A DNA stretch of 64,000 nt from Oscillospiraceae bacterium (GTDB taxonomy: Bacteria; Bacillota; Clostridia; Oscillospirales; Acutalibacteraceae). Every line of letters starts with the position of its first letter. Within the stretch, counting starts at the first letter, position 1. Below the pieces are notes generated by a model. The model was not told where the DNA came from, did not search any database, and was given only the letters and a program-made list of their open reading frames with translations. The translations under genes and the position numbers were made by a program. Positions 18,121 to 27,407 of this stretch are shown piece after piece. The DNA lies in contig SVPF01000005.1 in assembly GCA_015066005.1 (NCBI GenBank), positions 17,244-81,243 of the forward strand. Direction: 5' to 3'.

Positions 18121-19455
18121 TTATTTAGTTTCGTTAATTGCCGCATTCAAAAGCGGGAAATTGGATTCTACTTGGGAAGCCCAGGATCTATTCCATCTCA
18201 TAACACTGTTAAGGAAGTCAGCACGCTGAGTGGAACTCCAGTTAACGCCAAGACCTTCATCACGAACCTGAACTAAAGTAAATTTAGAATAGTCATCCAT
18301 TTCCTTAAACATTGCATAATCTTCATCAGAATAGCCCTTGGTTGCTTTTGATAAAGCGCGTACCTGTTCTTCAATAACAGGGTCAACGTTACTGATAAGA
18401 AGAACATATACTGCAAAAAATGCACGCGCACCGTCAATGTTGGGGGCATCCTTAGCAATCCAAGTTGTACCGAACCATGCAGGAGTATAATACTTATCGG
18501 CGCCGTCCCACTTAGGAAGCGGTGAGAAGCTTACAAGACCATTCTTTTGTTCATCGTGAAGTCTGTTATCAACCATATCTCTTGCAGAAAGACAAATAGA
18601 AACCTTATGGCCCTTAAATGAATCCTGAGTTGAAGAGGTGGGCTCGATGTACTTATCTTCGAAGGTAGCCTTTGAAGTTCTATTAAAGAAATCAGCAAGC
18701 TTACTGCTGCGTAGGTTATTCTTGTAAATACCGTTTTCATATTTTACAAGTGTTTCACCTGTAACAGTATGCATTAGTTGTGAATATGTTGCACCATAGC
18801 GTTCAACGCTGCCGTCAGAACCCTTTACAGTAAGCTTTTTAGCATATTCTTCAAACTTTGACCAGGTCCATTCGCCCTTATAATAAAGCTCACGAGGAGT
18901 TTCAAGTCCGGCTTCAGCAAGGTCTTCAAGCCAGTAATAACAAAAACCATCGTTTCTGTAGTTACGAACGAATGTGTAAAGCTTACCGTCTTTATAACGG
19001 AAAAGCTCGTTTACATCCTTAAGATGCTTAAATACAGTTTCATCGAAGGAAAGAAGATCGTCAACAGGCTGAACTATACCGTTTTTAATAAAGGTGGGGT
19101 CATCCTTTGCGCGATACTGAATAAGGTCAGGCGATTGACCCGAAAGCACCAATCGTGCAGCCTGGGTGGGAAGCTCGTTATTCGTTGTGCGAATAATTTC
19201 AATTTCCACATCGTATTCCAGCTTTAATTTTTGAGCAAAGCTGTATTCCCAGTTTACAGGGTCCTTATATCTTGCAGGATCTGTAGTACAAAGATACTTT
19301 ATTTTATCGCTTGTGGGCTTATAATCGGGAAGCTTAACGGTAGATTGATTGAATTTACCGTTATTATCCAAATCACCATCCTTATCGCCGGTGCAAGCGG
19401 CAAAAGAAAGAAGTAAAACAACGCACATGAGAATTGATATCAATTTTTTTAGCAT
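18121..19455 (-). CDS. Sugar ABC transporter solute-binding lipoprotein
   Basis: Start ATG 19455 has GGAGG 6 nt upstream; the track start at 19506 adds 17 residues with no RBS. The signal peptide has a lipobox, SFAACTGD, so the protein is a membrane-attached lipoprotein (444 residues). It has SBP_bac_1 features: GQSPDLIQYRA, IVQPVDDLLSFDE and WFGTTWIAKDAPN. It binds an extracellular sugar and delivers it to one of the two CUT1 permease pairs. It is encoded immediately upstream of the giant SBP, so the operon supplies two binding proteins for two channels. Confidence 0.9.
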   Translation of the reverse strand: MLKKLISILMCVVLLLSFAACTGDKDGDLDNNGKFNQSTVKLPDYKPTSDKIKYLCTTDPARYKDPVNWEYSFAQKLKLEYDVEIEIIRTTNNELPTQAARLVLSGQSPDLIQYRAKDDPTFIKNGIVQPVDDLLSFDETVFKHLKDVNELFRYKDGKLYTFVRNYRNDGFCYYWLEDLAEAGLETPRELYYKGEWTWSKFEEYAKKLTVKGSDGSVERYGATYSQLMHTVTGETLVKYENGIYKNNLRSSKLADFFNRTSKATFEDKYIEPTSSTQDSFKGHKVSICLSARDMVDNRLHDEQKNGLVSFSPLPKWDGADKYYTPAWFGTTWIAKDAPNIDGARAFFAVYVLLISNVDPVIEEQVRALSKATKGYSDEDYAMFKEMDDYSKFTLVQVRDEGLGVNWSSTQRADFLNSVMRWNRSWASQVESNFPLLNAAINETK

Positions 19456-19480
19456 TTTTAGTTCCTCCATATTTAAAATT

Positions 19481-20701
19481 TTAATATTCATAACCTTCAA
19501 GCTCACTCATATCAATAAGACATACAGTGCGCTTGCCGGTATGGTTACTGTCGAATGAAACATATCTGCCACTACGGTCAAAACGGGCGTGCAGGTCACA
19601 GCGGTACTCACCTGTTTTACCATCAGTTGTGTATGAGTAATACCTACCTATAATTGTGTCGGTATTCTTTTCGGGGTCAATAAAATGTAAATTTCTATAA
19701 TGCGAGTTGTCGCCGTAGCCGTCACCCAAAATATATTTCCTGTTTGGTGACCAAAGACAGTGAATGTCTTTATTCGGGTCATCTAAAACGGTGCTCATTT
19801 CACGCTTTGGCAAAACATAGCAATTTTTTGTAAGGTCTTCATAAATTCTAAGGTCTGCATCCTTGGGATCTGTAGTAGCACCGCCCCAAATAAGAAGCTG
19901 ATTTGCATTTTTCCAATGGTAATGCGAATTTACAGCGAAATTGGTAATCATATAAAGGTTACCCTCAAGGTCACCGGAAATTAGCTGTGTTCTCCACCAC
20001 ATGCCAGGCTCGGGGAAATTACGGAAAAGCATTACGTAACGGTCACCCGTGGTGTTAAAGTTAATGTGGTTAATAACAAGCTTGCCGTTAGAGTTGGGTT
20101 CAAAATAGAACTGCTTTCTGATTTGGGCATAGCTTGCAAGCATTTTGGTTTCACCTGTTTCCATATTCATAAGGAAAAGGCCGTCATCCTCAGGTGCTTT
20201 TACATCAAACCAAGGGTCCTTAACCTGACAGTAGCCATAACCCGCGCGGAAATTCCAAATACGCATAAAGTTTATCGAAAGACCCCACTTACCGTCGGGC
20301 GAAACGTCAGCAATAGGCATGGGAAGAATTTTCTTTTCCCCTGTTTTTATGTTAAGAACACAGCAGCCGTATTTGCCGTCCTCATAAACATTGAAAAGAA
20401 TGTGGTCATCATCACGGTACCAACGAAGCAAAGCACCCTGCTGGAAATTCCAGGCATAAGTTTCAGCAAGCTTTATAAACTTGTTGCCGTCCTGCAAATC
20501 AATCATACCGATTTCACAAACATCGTCAGGACCGGGGATTCTGTCTTCGAATGCAACCTTGTGTACTAAATGGTACCTGCCGGTTGAATCAAAGGGCTGA
20601 AGATCATAATAGGCAAAGAAATAATGACCGTCATCATCAGGTGTAATAACCCTTGCGTGAACGCCATGCTCTTCAATGGCTTTTAAGATTTCTTCACTCA
20701 T
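19481..20701 (-). CDS. Beta-propeller protein, oligogalacturonate lyase-like (PL22-type)
   Basis: No signal peptide, so cytoplasmic. The 406 residues are a WD40/PD40-like propeller with blades such as ADVSPDGKWGLSINF, HLVHKVAFEDRIPG and HARFDRSGRYVSFDSN. Histidines occur at blade ends (HINFN, HYHWKN, DLHARF), as expected for the metal site of PL22 oligogalacturonate lyases. Context with secreted beta-helix proteins fits intracellular cleavage of imported acidic oligosaccharides. It could also be an uncharacterised propeller of another function. The start overlaps the GH2 stop by 4 bp, with RBS AAGGAG. Confidence 0.6.
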   Translation of the reverse strand: MSEEILKAIEEHGVHARVITPDDDGHYFFAYYDLQPFDSTGRYHLVHKVAFEDRIPGPDDVCEIGMIDLQDGNKFIKLAETYAWNFQQGALLRWYRDDDHILFNVYEDGKYGCCVLNIKTGEKKILPMPIADVSPDGKWGLSINFMRIWNFRAGYGYCQVKDPWFDVKAPEDDGLFLMNMETGETKMLASYAQIRKQFYFEPNSNGKLVINHINFNTTGDRYVMLFRNFPEPGMWWRTQLISGDLEGNLYMITNFAVNSHYHWKNANQLLIWGGATTDPKDADLRIYEDLTKNCYVLPKREMSTVLDDPNKDIHCLWSPNRKYILGDGYGDNSHYRNLHFIDPEKNTDTIIGRYYSYTTDGKTGEYRCDLHARFDRSGRYVSFDSNHTGKRTVCLIDMSELEGYEY

Positions 20702-22398
20702 TTTTTATTCTCCTTCTCATCAACATAATTTGCCATCTTGTTAAACAAATCGCTTACTGTGTAATATGACATCTTAGGACGGCGGTAAATATCAACAACG
20801 CCCTTATTGTTTTGAGTTTTAGGACGGGAGTTCCAATCAACAAAGGTGTTGTCTACACGGCCGTCAGCAAACATCCAAATAATCATACCCGAAACATTGT
20901 CCATACCGTAAAAGGTTTCTATAAGGCTCTTTAAAATATCGGCCTGACGGTCTTCAGAATATTTGACAGCACTGAAAGCACGGTAGCCATAAATTGCTGC
21001 AGCGCCAAACTCACTTATAAGTATCGGGCGGTCAATGTCCTTTTGCTGTCTTGCATATTCTTCAAGACGATTTACAAAATCAACAGGTTCATGGTCGTAA
21101 TACCACTGAGGATAAACGTTAAACGAAAGAATATCGGGAAGGTCATGACAAATATCCTTAAAGAATTTATTTGCAGCCGCAGTAACCGGACGGGATTTGT
21201 CAAGACTTTTTATTCTGTCATAGTGGAAAACATGAGCGTCGCGGCCAATGTCGGTATAGGATTCACATTCGTTAAGAAGGCCCCACATAATTATTGAAGG
21301 GTGATTATAATGGTTAATAATCATCTCATCAATGCAAGCACCTGCCTGAACCTTAAAGTTGGGATGTGACATCTTTTTAGCGTAAATTTGGCGTGCGTGT
21401 GATTCCTCCCATACAAAGAAGCCACGTTCATCGCAAAGATCCAGGAACCTTTCATCATTAGGGTAATGGCTTGTACGAACAAGGTTTGCGCCGGTAGAAG
21501 CGATAATATCAAGGTCCATTGCCATTGCATTTTCAGGGACAGCGTTACCCAGTACACCAAATTCTTCGTGACGGTTAAAGCCCTTTATATAAATGGCGCG
21601 ACCGTTTACAAGAATGTCACGGCCTACAACCTTTACTTCACGGAAGCCAAAGCGTTCATTAAGGTCATCAATAACCTTGCCGTCGCAAATAAGCTCAGCC
21701 CTGGCCATATAAAGCGCAGGGTTTTCCTGACACCATGCTTCTACTTTTTCGAAAGAAAGAGTTGCATTTAATTTGCAAACACCGTCAGTGAAAGTAATTT
21801 TATCAAATTCTACTGTTTGTCCTTCAATTGTTACCTTAGCATTAAGGGTATTGTCCTTAGCTGAAACATTGTTTACAGCAATTTCAATATCGGCATCCCA
21901 GCCCGCATCGGTTTGCTTGGTGGTGACGTGAATATATCGAATAAATGCATCACTGATTTTTTCAAGCACTACAGGTCTTGTAATACCGCCCCAGCTTCTA
22001 TAGTCGTTAGGAATATGTAAGGTTGAGCCTTCAGAAAAGCGGTTATCGGCAACAACCTCTAAAATATGTTCGCCCTGTGAAACATTTGGAAGCACAATAT
22101 CAAAGGGTGTATATGCACCGTAATGATAACCGATGTGAACACCGTCAAAATAAACATTTGCTGTGTGGCTTACACCATTAAATATTAAACGATAGTTACC
22201 CGCTTTAGTTTGAACAGCTCTTGAATATTTGCAATGACCACGAAAATTTTCAAGACCGCGCATGCTTTCCCAACAAGATGGGATCACAGCCATATACTCT
22301 TTAACAACCTCATCCTTTTCGGAAAGCTGAAGCATTTTCCAGCTACCGCCAAGCTCGGTTAGCTCGCGAACAATATTTGTTGTAAACATTCTTATCAT
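20698..22398 (-). CDS. Glycoside hydrolase family 2 (beta-glucuronidase/beta-galactosidase type)
   Basis: Start ATG 22398 follows AAGGGAG by 8 nt. The track ATG at 22449 has no RBS. Domain order is jelly-roll sugar-binding (about 1-160), Ig-like (about 160-260) and TIM barrel (about 265-555). The barrel carries NLVRTSHYPNDERFLDLCDE, the acid/base glutamate in MWGLLNECE and the nucleophile region ILISEFGA, all diagnostic of GH2. At 566 residues it is compact, like beta-glucuronidases. It has no signal peptide and acts on imported oligosaccharides. First gene after the strong promoter at 22526-22555, so it probably leads the transporter operon. Confidence 0.93.
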   Translation of the reverse strand: MIRMFTTNIVRELTELGGSWKMLQLSEKDEVVKEYMAVIPSCWESMRGLENFRGHCKYSRAVQTKAGNYRLIFNGVSHTANVYFDGVHIGYHYGAYTPFDIVLPNVSQGEHILEVVADNRFSEGSTLHIPNDYRSWGGITRPVVLEKISDAFIRYIHVTTKQTDAGWDADIEIAVNNVSAKDNTLNAKVTIEGQTVEFDKITFTDGVCKLNATLSFEKVEAWCQENPALYMARAELICDGKVIDDLNERFGFREVKVVGRDILVNGRAIYIKGFNRHEEFGVLGNAVPENAMAMDLDIIASTGANLVRTSHYPNDERFLDLCDERGFFVWEESHARQIYAKKMSHPNFKVQAGACIDEMIINHYNHPSIIMWGLLNECESYTDIGRDAHVFHYDRIKSLDKSRPVTAAANKFFKDICHDLPDILSFNVYPQWYYDHEPVDFVNRLEEYARQQKDIDRPILISEFGAAAIYGYRAFSAVKYSEDRQADILKSLIETFYGMDNVSGMIIWMFADGRVDNTFVDWNSRPKTQNNKGVVDIYRRPKMSYYTVSDLFNKMANYVDEKENKK

Positions 22399-22525
22399 AG
22401 TAATCGCTCCCTTGAGTAAGTGTTCCATCAAAAACAATAAACCTGTCACTTATAACCCACACAAAAAATATTGTTGTAAGATATAACTGTCAGCAAGTCA
22501 AACACTCACCCTCATTATTGTTAAT

Positions 22526-22555
22526 ATTATACAAAATCGAATAGCAATTAGTCAA
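22526..22555 (-). promoter_or_regulatory. Strong promoter of the GH2/transporter operon
   Basis: Minus strand TTGACT and TATAAT are separated by 18 bp, about 130 bp upstream of the GH2 start. Just upstream, AATAGTAT occurs twice about 14 bp apart, a possible activator site. The remaining 224-bp gap between GH2 and the aldose epimerase gene holds nothing else I can identify. Confidence 0.7.
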
Positions 22556-22622
22556 TAAAATATACTATTAAATAATTGACAAATACTATTATCTTTTTTA
22601 GAAAACATAATTTTTTGCTTTA

Positions 22623-23465
22623 TCAGGTTTTTTTAATAAAAGTAAAAAGAGTTTCAGTTTCGTTTGGTGCAAGCACCTTACATCCGCCCTCAATATTAAG
22701 ACCGTTTACAGCGCCACACTGTGGCTCCACACATAAAAGTCCTCTCTTTCCTGCACCGTTAAAAAGAATCCAATGGTTAAAATTATCAGATGCAGTATAT
22801 GAAAAATCGCCAACATAAGCTGTATGACCGCAAGCACGATAATAGCCTGAAACCATCAAATCCTTTGAAGGGCTGCCCGTAACATAACGGCTTTCCTGCT
22901 CATTTAGTGGGAAATAACTGCCAATGGGCAAGTGCTTTTCATTCTTTTTATGACAAGCATCAATCGGAACAGAAAAGCTTTCGGGCTCAACAAAGGTTGT
23001 ATGAAGCGCAAAGGTGAACGGCATATTACAGCTTCCGTTATTTTTTATATCATACCTTTGAGCAAAGGCACCGTTTTCGAAATAATATGTAACCGTTAAA
23101 ACAAAGAAAAACGGATATGCCAGACCTTTATTTTCAAAGCTTAGGGTGATTTTATCCCTGCCGTGTTCAATAACGGTAAAGGCCTGCCTGTGAACAATGC
23201 CGTGAAGGTTTGCACCGGTAGAGGCTTCGGTAATTTCTAACTGATAAGCCTTACCCTCAAAGGAAAACTTACCGTCAGCCGTGCGGTTAGCGGGAAGTAA
23301 TATCGGTGCACCTTGAATATACGGATTTGCTGTAAGCTGTTCCATATTTTCAAGCGGGACAAAAACATCCTTTCCGTCATATTTAAGGCTTACTACGTTT
23401 GCGCCCAGCTCGGCTGAGATCTTTGCCTGCCACAACCCACTTTTAATTTCATAGGTTTTAATCAT
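22623..23465 (-). CDS. Aldose 1-epimerase family protein
   Basis: Start ATG 23465 (AAGGA upstream) overlaps the 3' end of the GH5-like gene by 8 bp. The 280-residue galactose mutarotase-like beta-sandwich has YIQGAPILLPANRTADGKFSF, GANLHGIVHR and the late motif LCVEPQCGAVNGL. It interconverts anomers of sugars released by the neighbouring hydrolases, in the cytoplasm. Last gene of the upstream operon, followed directly by the next operon's promoter. Confidence 0.88.
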   Translation of the reverse strand: MIKTYEIKSGLWQAKISAELGANVVSLKYDGKDVFVPLENMEQLTANPYIQGAPILLPANRTADGKFSFEGKAYQLEITEASTGANLHGIVHRQAFTVIEHGRDKITLSFENKGLAYPFFFVLTVTYYFENGAFAQRYDIKNNGSCNMPFTFALHTTFVEPESFSVPIDACHKKNEKHLPIGSYFPLNEQESRYVTGSPSKDLMVSGYYRACGHTAYVGDFSYTASDNFNHWILFNGAGKRGLLCVEPQCGAVNGLNIEGGCKVLAPNETETLFTFIKKT

Positions 23466-24567
23466 ACTTTTTTTCCTTACTCTTTTCAAAATCCTGGTCA
23501 GCTAAGCGGCAAAACCTTTTAATAAGCTCAATTTCTTTCGGGTCATAGGGATGATAGCTCGGTCTATAAAGGTCGTGATACCACTTTGTGAAATCGAATT
23601 TGAAATTGGGATCTTTTTCATACTTGTCCCATGCGGAATTATACGGCTCGTAGGTTTGGTATTTACCCGCAACAAAGCCCCAATTGTAGCAGCCTATCTT
23701 TTCAAGGTAAAAAAGCGGGAACATTTCCTGAACATTGTTACCGTTACAACGACCAAGCCATTCGGTGTTAATAATCGGTCGACCAAAGGTTTTAAGATTA
23801 CGGATAATTATAATGTTGTCGGTATATGGACCATAGTTATGGTAGGAAATAATATCCGAATTATCAAGCAAATAACGCTGCTCTTTAGAAATCTTTTCTA
23901 AGTTCCAAGCGCCTCTCCAAACAGCAGCAGTCAAGGGCTGAATGGGGTCAATTTCGCGAATGATTTCAAAGAATTTTTTAATATGAGGTAAAGATGTAGT
24001 ACCACGGTTACTGTTGCCCGGTTCGTTCCAGACATCCCAAATAATGATACGCTCGTCATCTTTATATCTTGTAACTGTCTCGCGCACCCATTCGTAATGC
24101 TCCTTGGCAATTTCAGGGTCGTCAATTATATGGTAGCCCATTTCACTAAAGGTTCCGTGCTGAGAATTTTTACGTCCGCCGTGATAACCCCAATCATAAT
24201 GCTGAACACCAAGCTCTAAAGGTCTCCACCCCTCGCGCTTCGGGGGCATACAGTCGTTACCGAAAACCACCATACAGGAAATCCCGTGCTTTGCACAAAC
24301 ATCTAAATAGCGGTCAAAGCGTTCGAAAAAGGTATCGTGCTCTTCCTTCCAAACAATAAATTCAAGAACTATTCTAATTGTGTTAAAGCCTGTTTCGGCC
24401 GCAAGTGCAAGCTCACGGTCGGTGGTTTCAAGGCGTTCCTCAAAGCCAAGCGACTGCCATTGGTCTATACGGTTTGCGCAGTCGGCGCTCATATAGTTGC
24501 AACCGCGAAGCCAAGGACGGCTATTGTACCACTGCCATACCCTTTCCTTACTCCATCTTTCTCCCAT
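23458..24567 (-). CDS. GH5-like TIM-barrel glycoside hydrolase
   Basis: The 369-residue protein has a single TIM barrel. It carries TGFNTIRIVLEFIVW, the acid/base motif IIWDVWNEPGNSNRG (beta-4) and the nucleophile motif PIINTEWLGRCNG (beta-7), as in clan GH-A. RPWLRGCNYMSADCAN at the start is typical of GH5-like proteins annotated as cellulase-family. No signal peptide, so intracellular. RBS GGAGG. The substrate is unknown; beta-mannosides or beta-glucosides are possible. Confidence 0.85.
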   Translation of the reverse strand: MGERWSKERVWQWYNSRPWLRGCNYMSADCANRIDQWQSLGFEERLETTDRELALAAETGFNTIRIVLEFIVWKEEHDTFFERFDRYLDVCAKHGISCMVVFGNDCMPPKREGWRPLELGVQHYDWGYHGGRKNSQHGTFSEMGYHIIDDPEIAKEHYEWVRETVTRYKDDERIIIWDVWNEPGNSNRGTTSLPHIKKFFEIIREIDPIQPLTAAVWRGAWNLEKISKEQRYLLDNSDIISYHNYGPYTDNIIIIRNLKTFGRPIINTEWLGRCNGNNVQEMFPLFYLEKIGCYNWGFVAGKYQTYEPYNSAWDKYEKDPNFKFDFTKWYHDLYRPSYHPYDPKEIELIKRFCRLADQDFEKSKEKKYD

Positions 24568-24579
24568 TTTATTTCCTCC

Positions 24580-24812
24580 TTATAATTGACTTATAAGCTC
24601 AAGCTTAAAGTTTGCGAGTTTAATATCCTGCCTTAAAGCGGGAAAGGTTTGCTTAGTTAAAGGCTCATATTCGGTATTGGGTTCACCTGCAAAGGTTACC
24701 TTTATAAAATTTTCGCCCCGCTTAAGATTAATTACTTCTTCGGTATCATACCGCCTGTTGCAAGACTACGGGCCATTTCATAATTTTTACGAATATTATA
24801 CGTGGCATTCAC
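24580..24812 (-). pseudogene. Frameshifted remnant between the GH5-like and AGE-epimerase genes
   Basis: The minus strand reads VNATYNIRKNYEMARSLATG from GTG 24812. After a frame change near 24750 it reads YDTEEVINLKRGENFIKV and continues to QL-stop at 24580. The span is 233 nt (not a multiple of 3), so one frameshift is needed. NLKRGENFIKVTF looks like a beta-sandwich sugar-binding edge. I take it as the decayed 3' end of a former carbohydrate gene. A sequencing error is the alternative. Confidence 0.5.
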
Positions 24813-24820
24813 CTCAAAGG

Positions 24821-25975
24821 TTAAACAAGCCTTTTAATATCCTCGGTTTCGTCTAATACTGACATTAAGGCATACAGCCTTGGAATATGGAACGGGCCCT
24901 TAAAAATATTACCCTTAAGGGTTGTTGAAATAGTATTATCGTAATGCAAATAACCGTACCATTCACCGTACTGCTTATCTACAAAATGTTCCTCACAATA
25001 ATTTAAAACCGTGTCATACATAACTTTATATTTTTCTTCTCCGAAAAGCATATACGCCATACGAAGAGCGATAAGGGTTTCGCATTGGGGCCACCAAAGC
25101 TTCATATCCCATTCAAGCTGAACGGGTGGCTTTTTTTCAACATCGCAAAACGCAATAATGCCGCCCCTTTGATCCCAGCCCAAAGGCCAGGTAATATCAA
25201 TAATATTTCTTGCGGCACAAATTGCTATTTGGTTGTTGGTTAAAACGCCCTCAAGCATAATAAACCACGCCGCCTCCATCGAATGTCCGGGGTTTACAAT
25301 TCGACCGTTTGGACTGTCAACTGCCTTACCGTAGGTTGTAACACTTTCCAGCAAAGCCTTTTCTGTTAAAAAGCCGCCGTATAACACTTCATTTAGGCAT
25401 TCACCAGCAATTTCAGAATACCATTCTTTTTTATCGCTTTCCATACTTCTCATAACCTGAGCGGTTGAAAGCATTATCATAACGGGTGAAAGTGCTTTTG
25501 CCTTATAATTTTCGGGGTTGATTTTCGGCGCATTTTCGCGCTTACCGGTAAAACATTCATAAGCCACAGTAAAATATTTTTCAGCCATTTCGAGCGCATT
25601 TATATCGTTAGTTGCTTTATAATATTCCGCACAACCAATTGCTGCAAAGGTTTCAGAAAAATAGTACCTGCGCTTTTGAAGACCGCGGCCATCCTTAGTT
25701 ACGGTAAAATACATTCTGCCGTCAGTATCGGTGCACTTTGGTAAAAAATCGTAAATACATTTTGCCGCTTCTAAAAATTCGGGGCGTTTTTCTACCGAAT
25801 TGTAAGCCTTGCAAAAAGACCATAGCGCCCTGCCCTGAAACCAGACGCTTTTATCAGTACCGTAAATATTGCCTTCTCTGTCAAGGCAGGTGAAAATTCC
25901 GCCGTTTTCACGGTCAATAGCATTATTAAGCCAAAAAGGCAAAATGTTGTTTAATAAATCGTTTTTAAAATTCAC
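24821..25975 (-). CDS. AGE-family epimerase/isomerase (N-acylglucosamine 2-epimerase type)
   Basis: Start taken at GTG 25975, 6 nt after GAGGTG; the track start (25984) lies inside that RBS. The (alpha/alpha)6 barrel of about 384 residues carries RENGGIFTCLDREGN, SVWFQGRALWSF, RRYYFSETFAAI, NPGHSMEAAWF and LWWPQCETLIAL, with the conserved His/Glu set of AGE and cellobiose 2-epimerases. It converts gluco- and manno-configured sugars at C2. With GH5-like and GH20-N-type neighbours it probably feeds released sugars into glycolysis. Confidence 0.9.
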   Translation of the reverse strand: MNFKNDLLNNILPFWLNNAIDRENGGIFTCLDREGNIYGTDKSVWFQGRALWSFCKAYNSVEKRPEFLEAAKCIYDFLPKCTDTDGRMYFTVTKDGRGLQKRRYYFSETFAAIGCAEYYKATNDINALEMAEKYFTVAYECFTGKRENAPKINPENYKAKALSPVMIMLSTAQVMRSMESDKKEWYSEIAGECLNEVLYGGFLTEKALLESVTTYGKAVDSPNGRIVNPGHSMEAAWFIMLEGVLTNNQIAICAARNIIDITWPLGWDQRGGIIAFCDVEKKPPVQLEWDMKLWWPQCETLIALRMAYMLFGEEKYKVMYDTVLNYCEEHFVDKQYGEWYGYLHYDNTISTTLKGNIFKGPFHIPRLYALMSVLDETEDIKRLV

Positions 25976-25990
25976 TATTAACACCTCATA

Positions 25991-27391
25991 TCAAGCAAAA
26001 TCCACATAGCTTCTAAGCGCAACCTCAGTCATCATTTTGTTAACTTCACAGTTAGTATCCCACATCATTTCACTCATAAGTGCTGCGGGGAACATAATAT
26101 TTTCTTCAAACATACCGTCTTCAACAAGAGGGGTCATATAAAGGTCGCCGTTTTTGGCTTCGCACATTGCTTTTGTCATTTCATAAGCCTTATCAGCATA
26201 GCTTAGCCAATATGCCTGAATATACTTCCACACCTTGTTTTTTCTGGTTACACGATTAGCCTTTACCGCCTTTGAACTAACACCGATATTTGCGGGACCG
26301 TCCATATATTCAAATGTGCTCCAATCAAGCTTAACAATGCCCTTTGTAACAACACCAAACTTATCGTTATTACCTCTTAAAACGGCAATTTTCTTAACGT
26401 ATTCCTTTGTATCTTCAAAGTCTTCAACGTTTTTAGGAATATAAGAAAACGGGAACGAACCGCAGTTTTCCCAAACAATTCTGATTCGTGGGTCAACATT
26501 TTTAATAAATTCAAGTCGGTTTTTAACGCTTGTAGCGTGAAGACCAAATTGAAGCTCTAAATCAGGGTGCTTTTCATACAGCTTATTAGCTGTTTGATTT
26601 ACAAAATCGGTAACAGCTTCGGCAATAATTTTACCGCCTATAGTGTCCCTTGAAAGTTCGGTAACTGACTGAAAGTAAATACCGTCGCCGCCAAGCTTGC
26701 TGTATTCCCTTTCATATTTTTCAACAATGCTGTCAATTTGGCTGTATATTTCATCAAAGGATTCAGTATTGCAGCCATCTGTCCAGCCCCAAGCATAGCC
26801 CCAAATAACCTTTATGCCACAGCCGTGTGCATATTCAATTATATCACGGGCATTTAGCGGCGCATAGTCATTCCAAATAACAATTGTATTAAGCTTCAGC
26901 TTCACCATATTGTCCAAAAATGACTTATAGTCGTAAATTACGTGCCCCCAAGTCCAAATACCTCTATTCTTCACTGAAGGATAGGATGTATACTCAAAAT
27001 CCAGAAGCTTGTTTTTAAACGGATCGACCGCAAAGGTAACGGTATCGTGCGGGTATTCAAGCATAAGGATATATTTGTTATAAAAATCCATACAGCCATA
27101 AAGCACACCTGCATCGTCAAAGCCTTCGATGAATACCCTTCCGTTTTTAACCTGAATGGAATATTCCTCACTATGTGTAAGATTTACTTTAGAATTTTCC
27201 AAAATAACGGGATTGTTTTCCTTTGTGCCGATATATATGCAAATGCGTTCATCACAAGGAATTTCCTCATCCCACTTAAAGCAGGTTGGATAACAAAATG
27301 TATAATCAAGCAAAAGCTCGCTTAAAACTTCAATTGACTTTTTTTGCAACCCGTTTTCAGCGCTTCCATAGATTATTGAAAACCTTTTCAT
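25991..27391 (-). CDS. Glycoside hydrolase-like protein with GH20-type N-terminal domain
   Basis: The N-terminal alpha/beta domain (about 1-115) ends with VFIEGFDDAGVLYGCMDF, the motif that precedes the barrel in GH20, GH67 and related glucosaminidases or glucuronidases. A TIM barrel (about 130-440) follows, with RGIWTWGHVIYDYKSFLDNM, LKLNTIVIWNDYAP and GIYFQSVTELSRD. RIVWENCGSFPF is a likely late barrel strand. I cannot assign a CAZy family with certainty: GH20-like, alpha-glucuronidase-like and a new branch all remain possible. No signal peptide. RBS GGGGATG before ATG 27391. Confidence 0.65.
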   Translation of the reverse strand: MKRFSIIYGSAENGLQKKSIEVLSELLLDYTFCYPTCFKWDEEIPCDERICIYIGTKENNPVILENSKVNLTHSEEYSIQVKNGRVFIEGFDDAGVLYGCMDFYNKYILMLEYPHDTVTFAVDPFKNKLLDFEYTSYPSVKNRGIWTWGHVIYDYKSFLDNMVKLKLNTIVIWNDYAPLNARDIIEYAHGCGIKVIWGYAWGWTDGCNTESFDEIYSQIDSIVEKYEREYSKLGGDGIYFQSVTELSRDTIGGKIIAEAVTDFVNQTANKLYEKHPDLELQFGLHATSVKNRLEFIKNVDPRIRIVWENCGSFPFSYIPKNVEDFEDTKEYVKKIAVLRGNNDKFGVVTKGIVKLDWSTFEYMDGPANIGVSSKAVKANRVTRKNKVWKYIQAYWLSYADKAYEMTKAMCEAKNGDLYMTPLVEDGMFEENIMFPAALMSEMMWDTNCEVNKMMTEVALRSYVDFA

Positions 27392-27407
27392 AAAATCATC
27401 CCCTAAA

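Noticed and set aside
20066-20569. 167-codon plus-strand ORF
   Set aside because: Shadow of the beta-propeller gene on the other strand.
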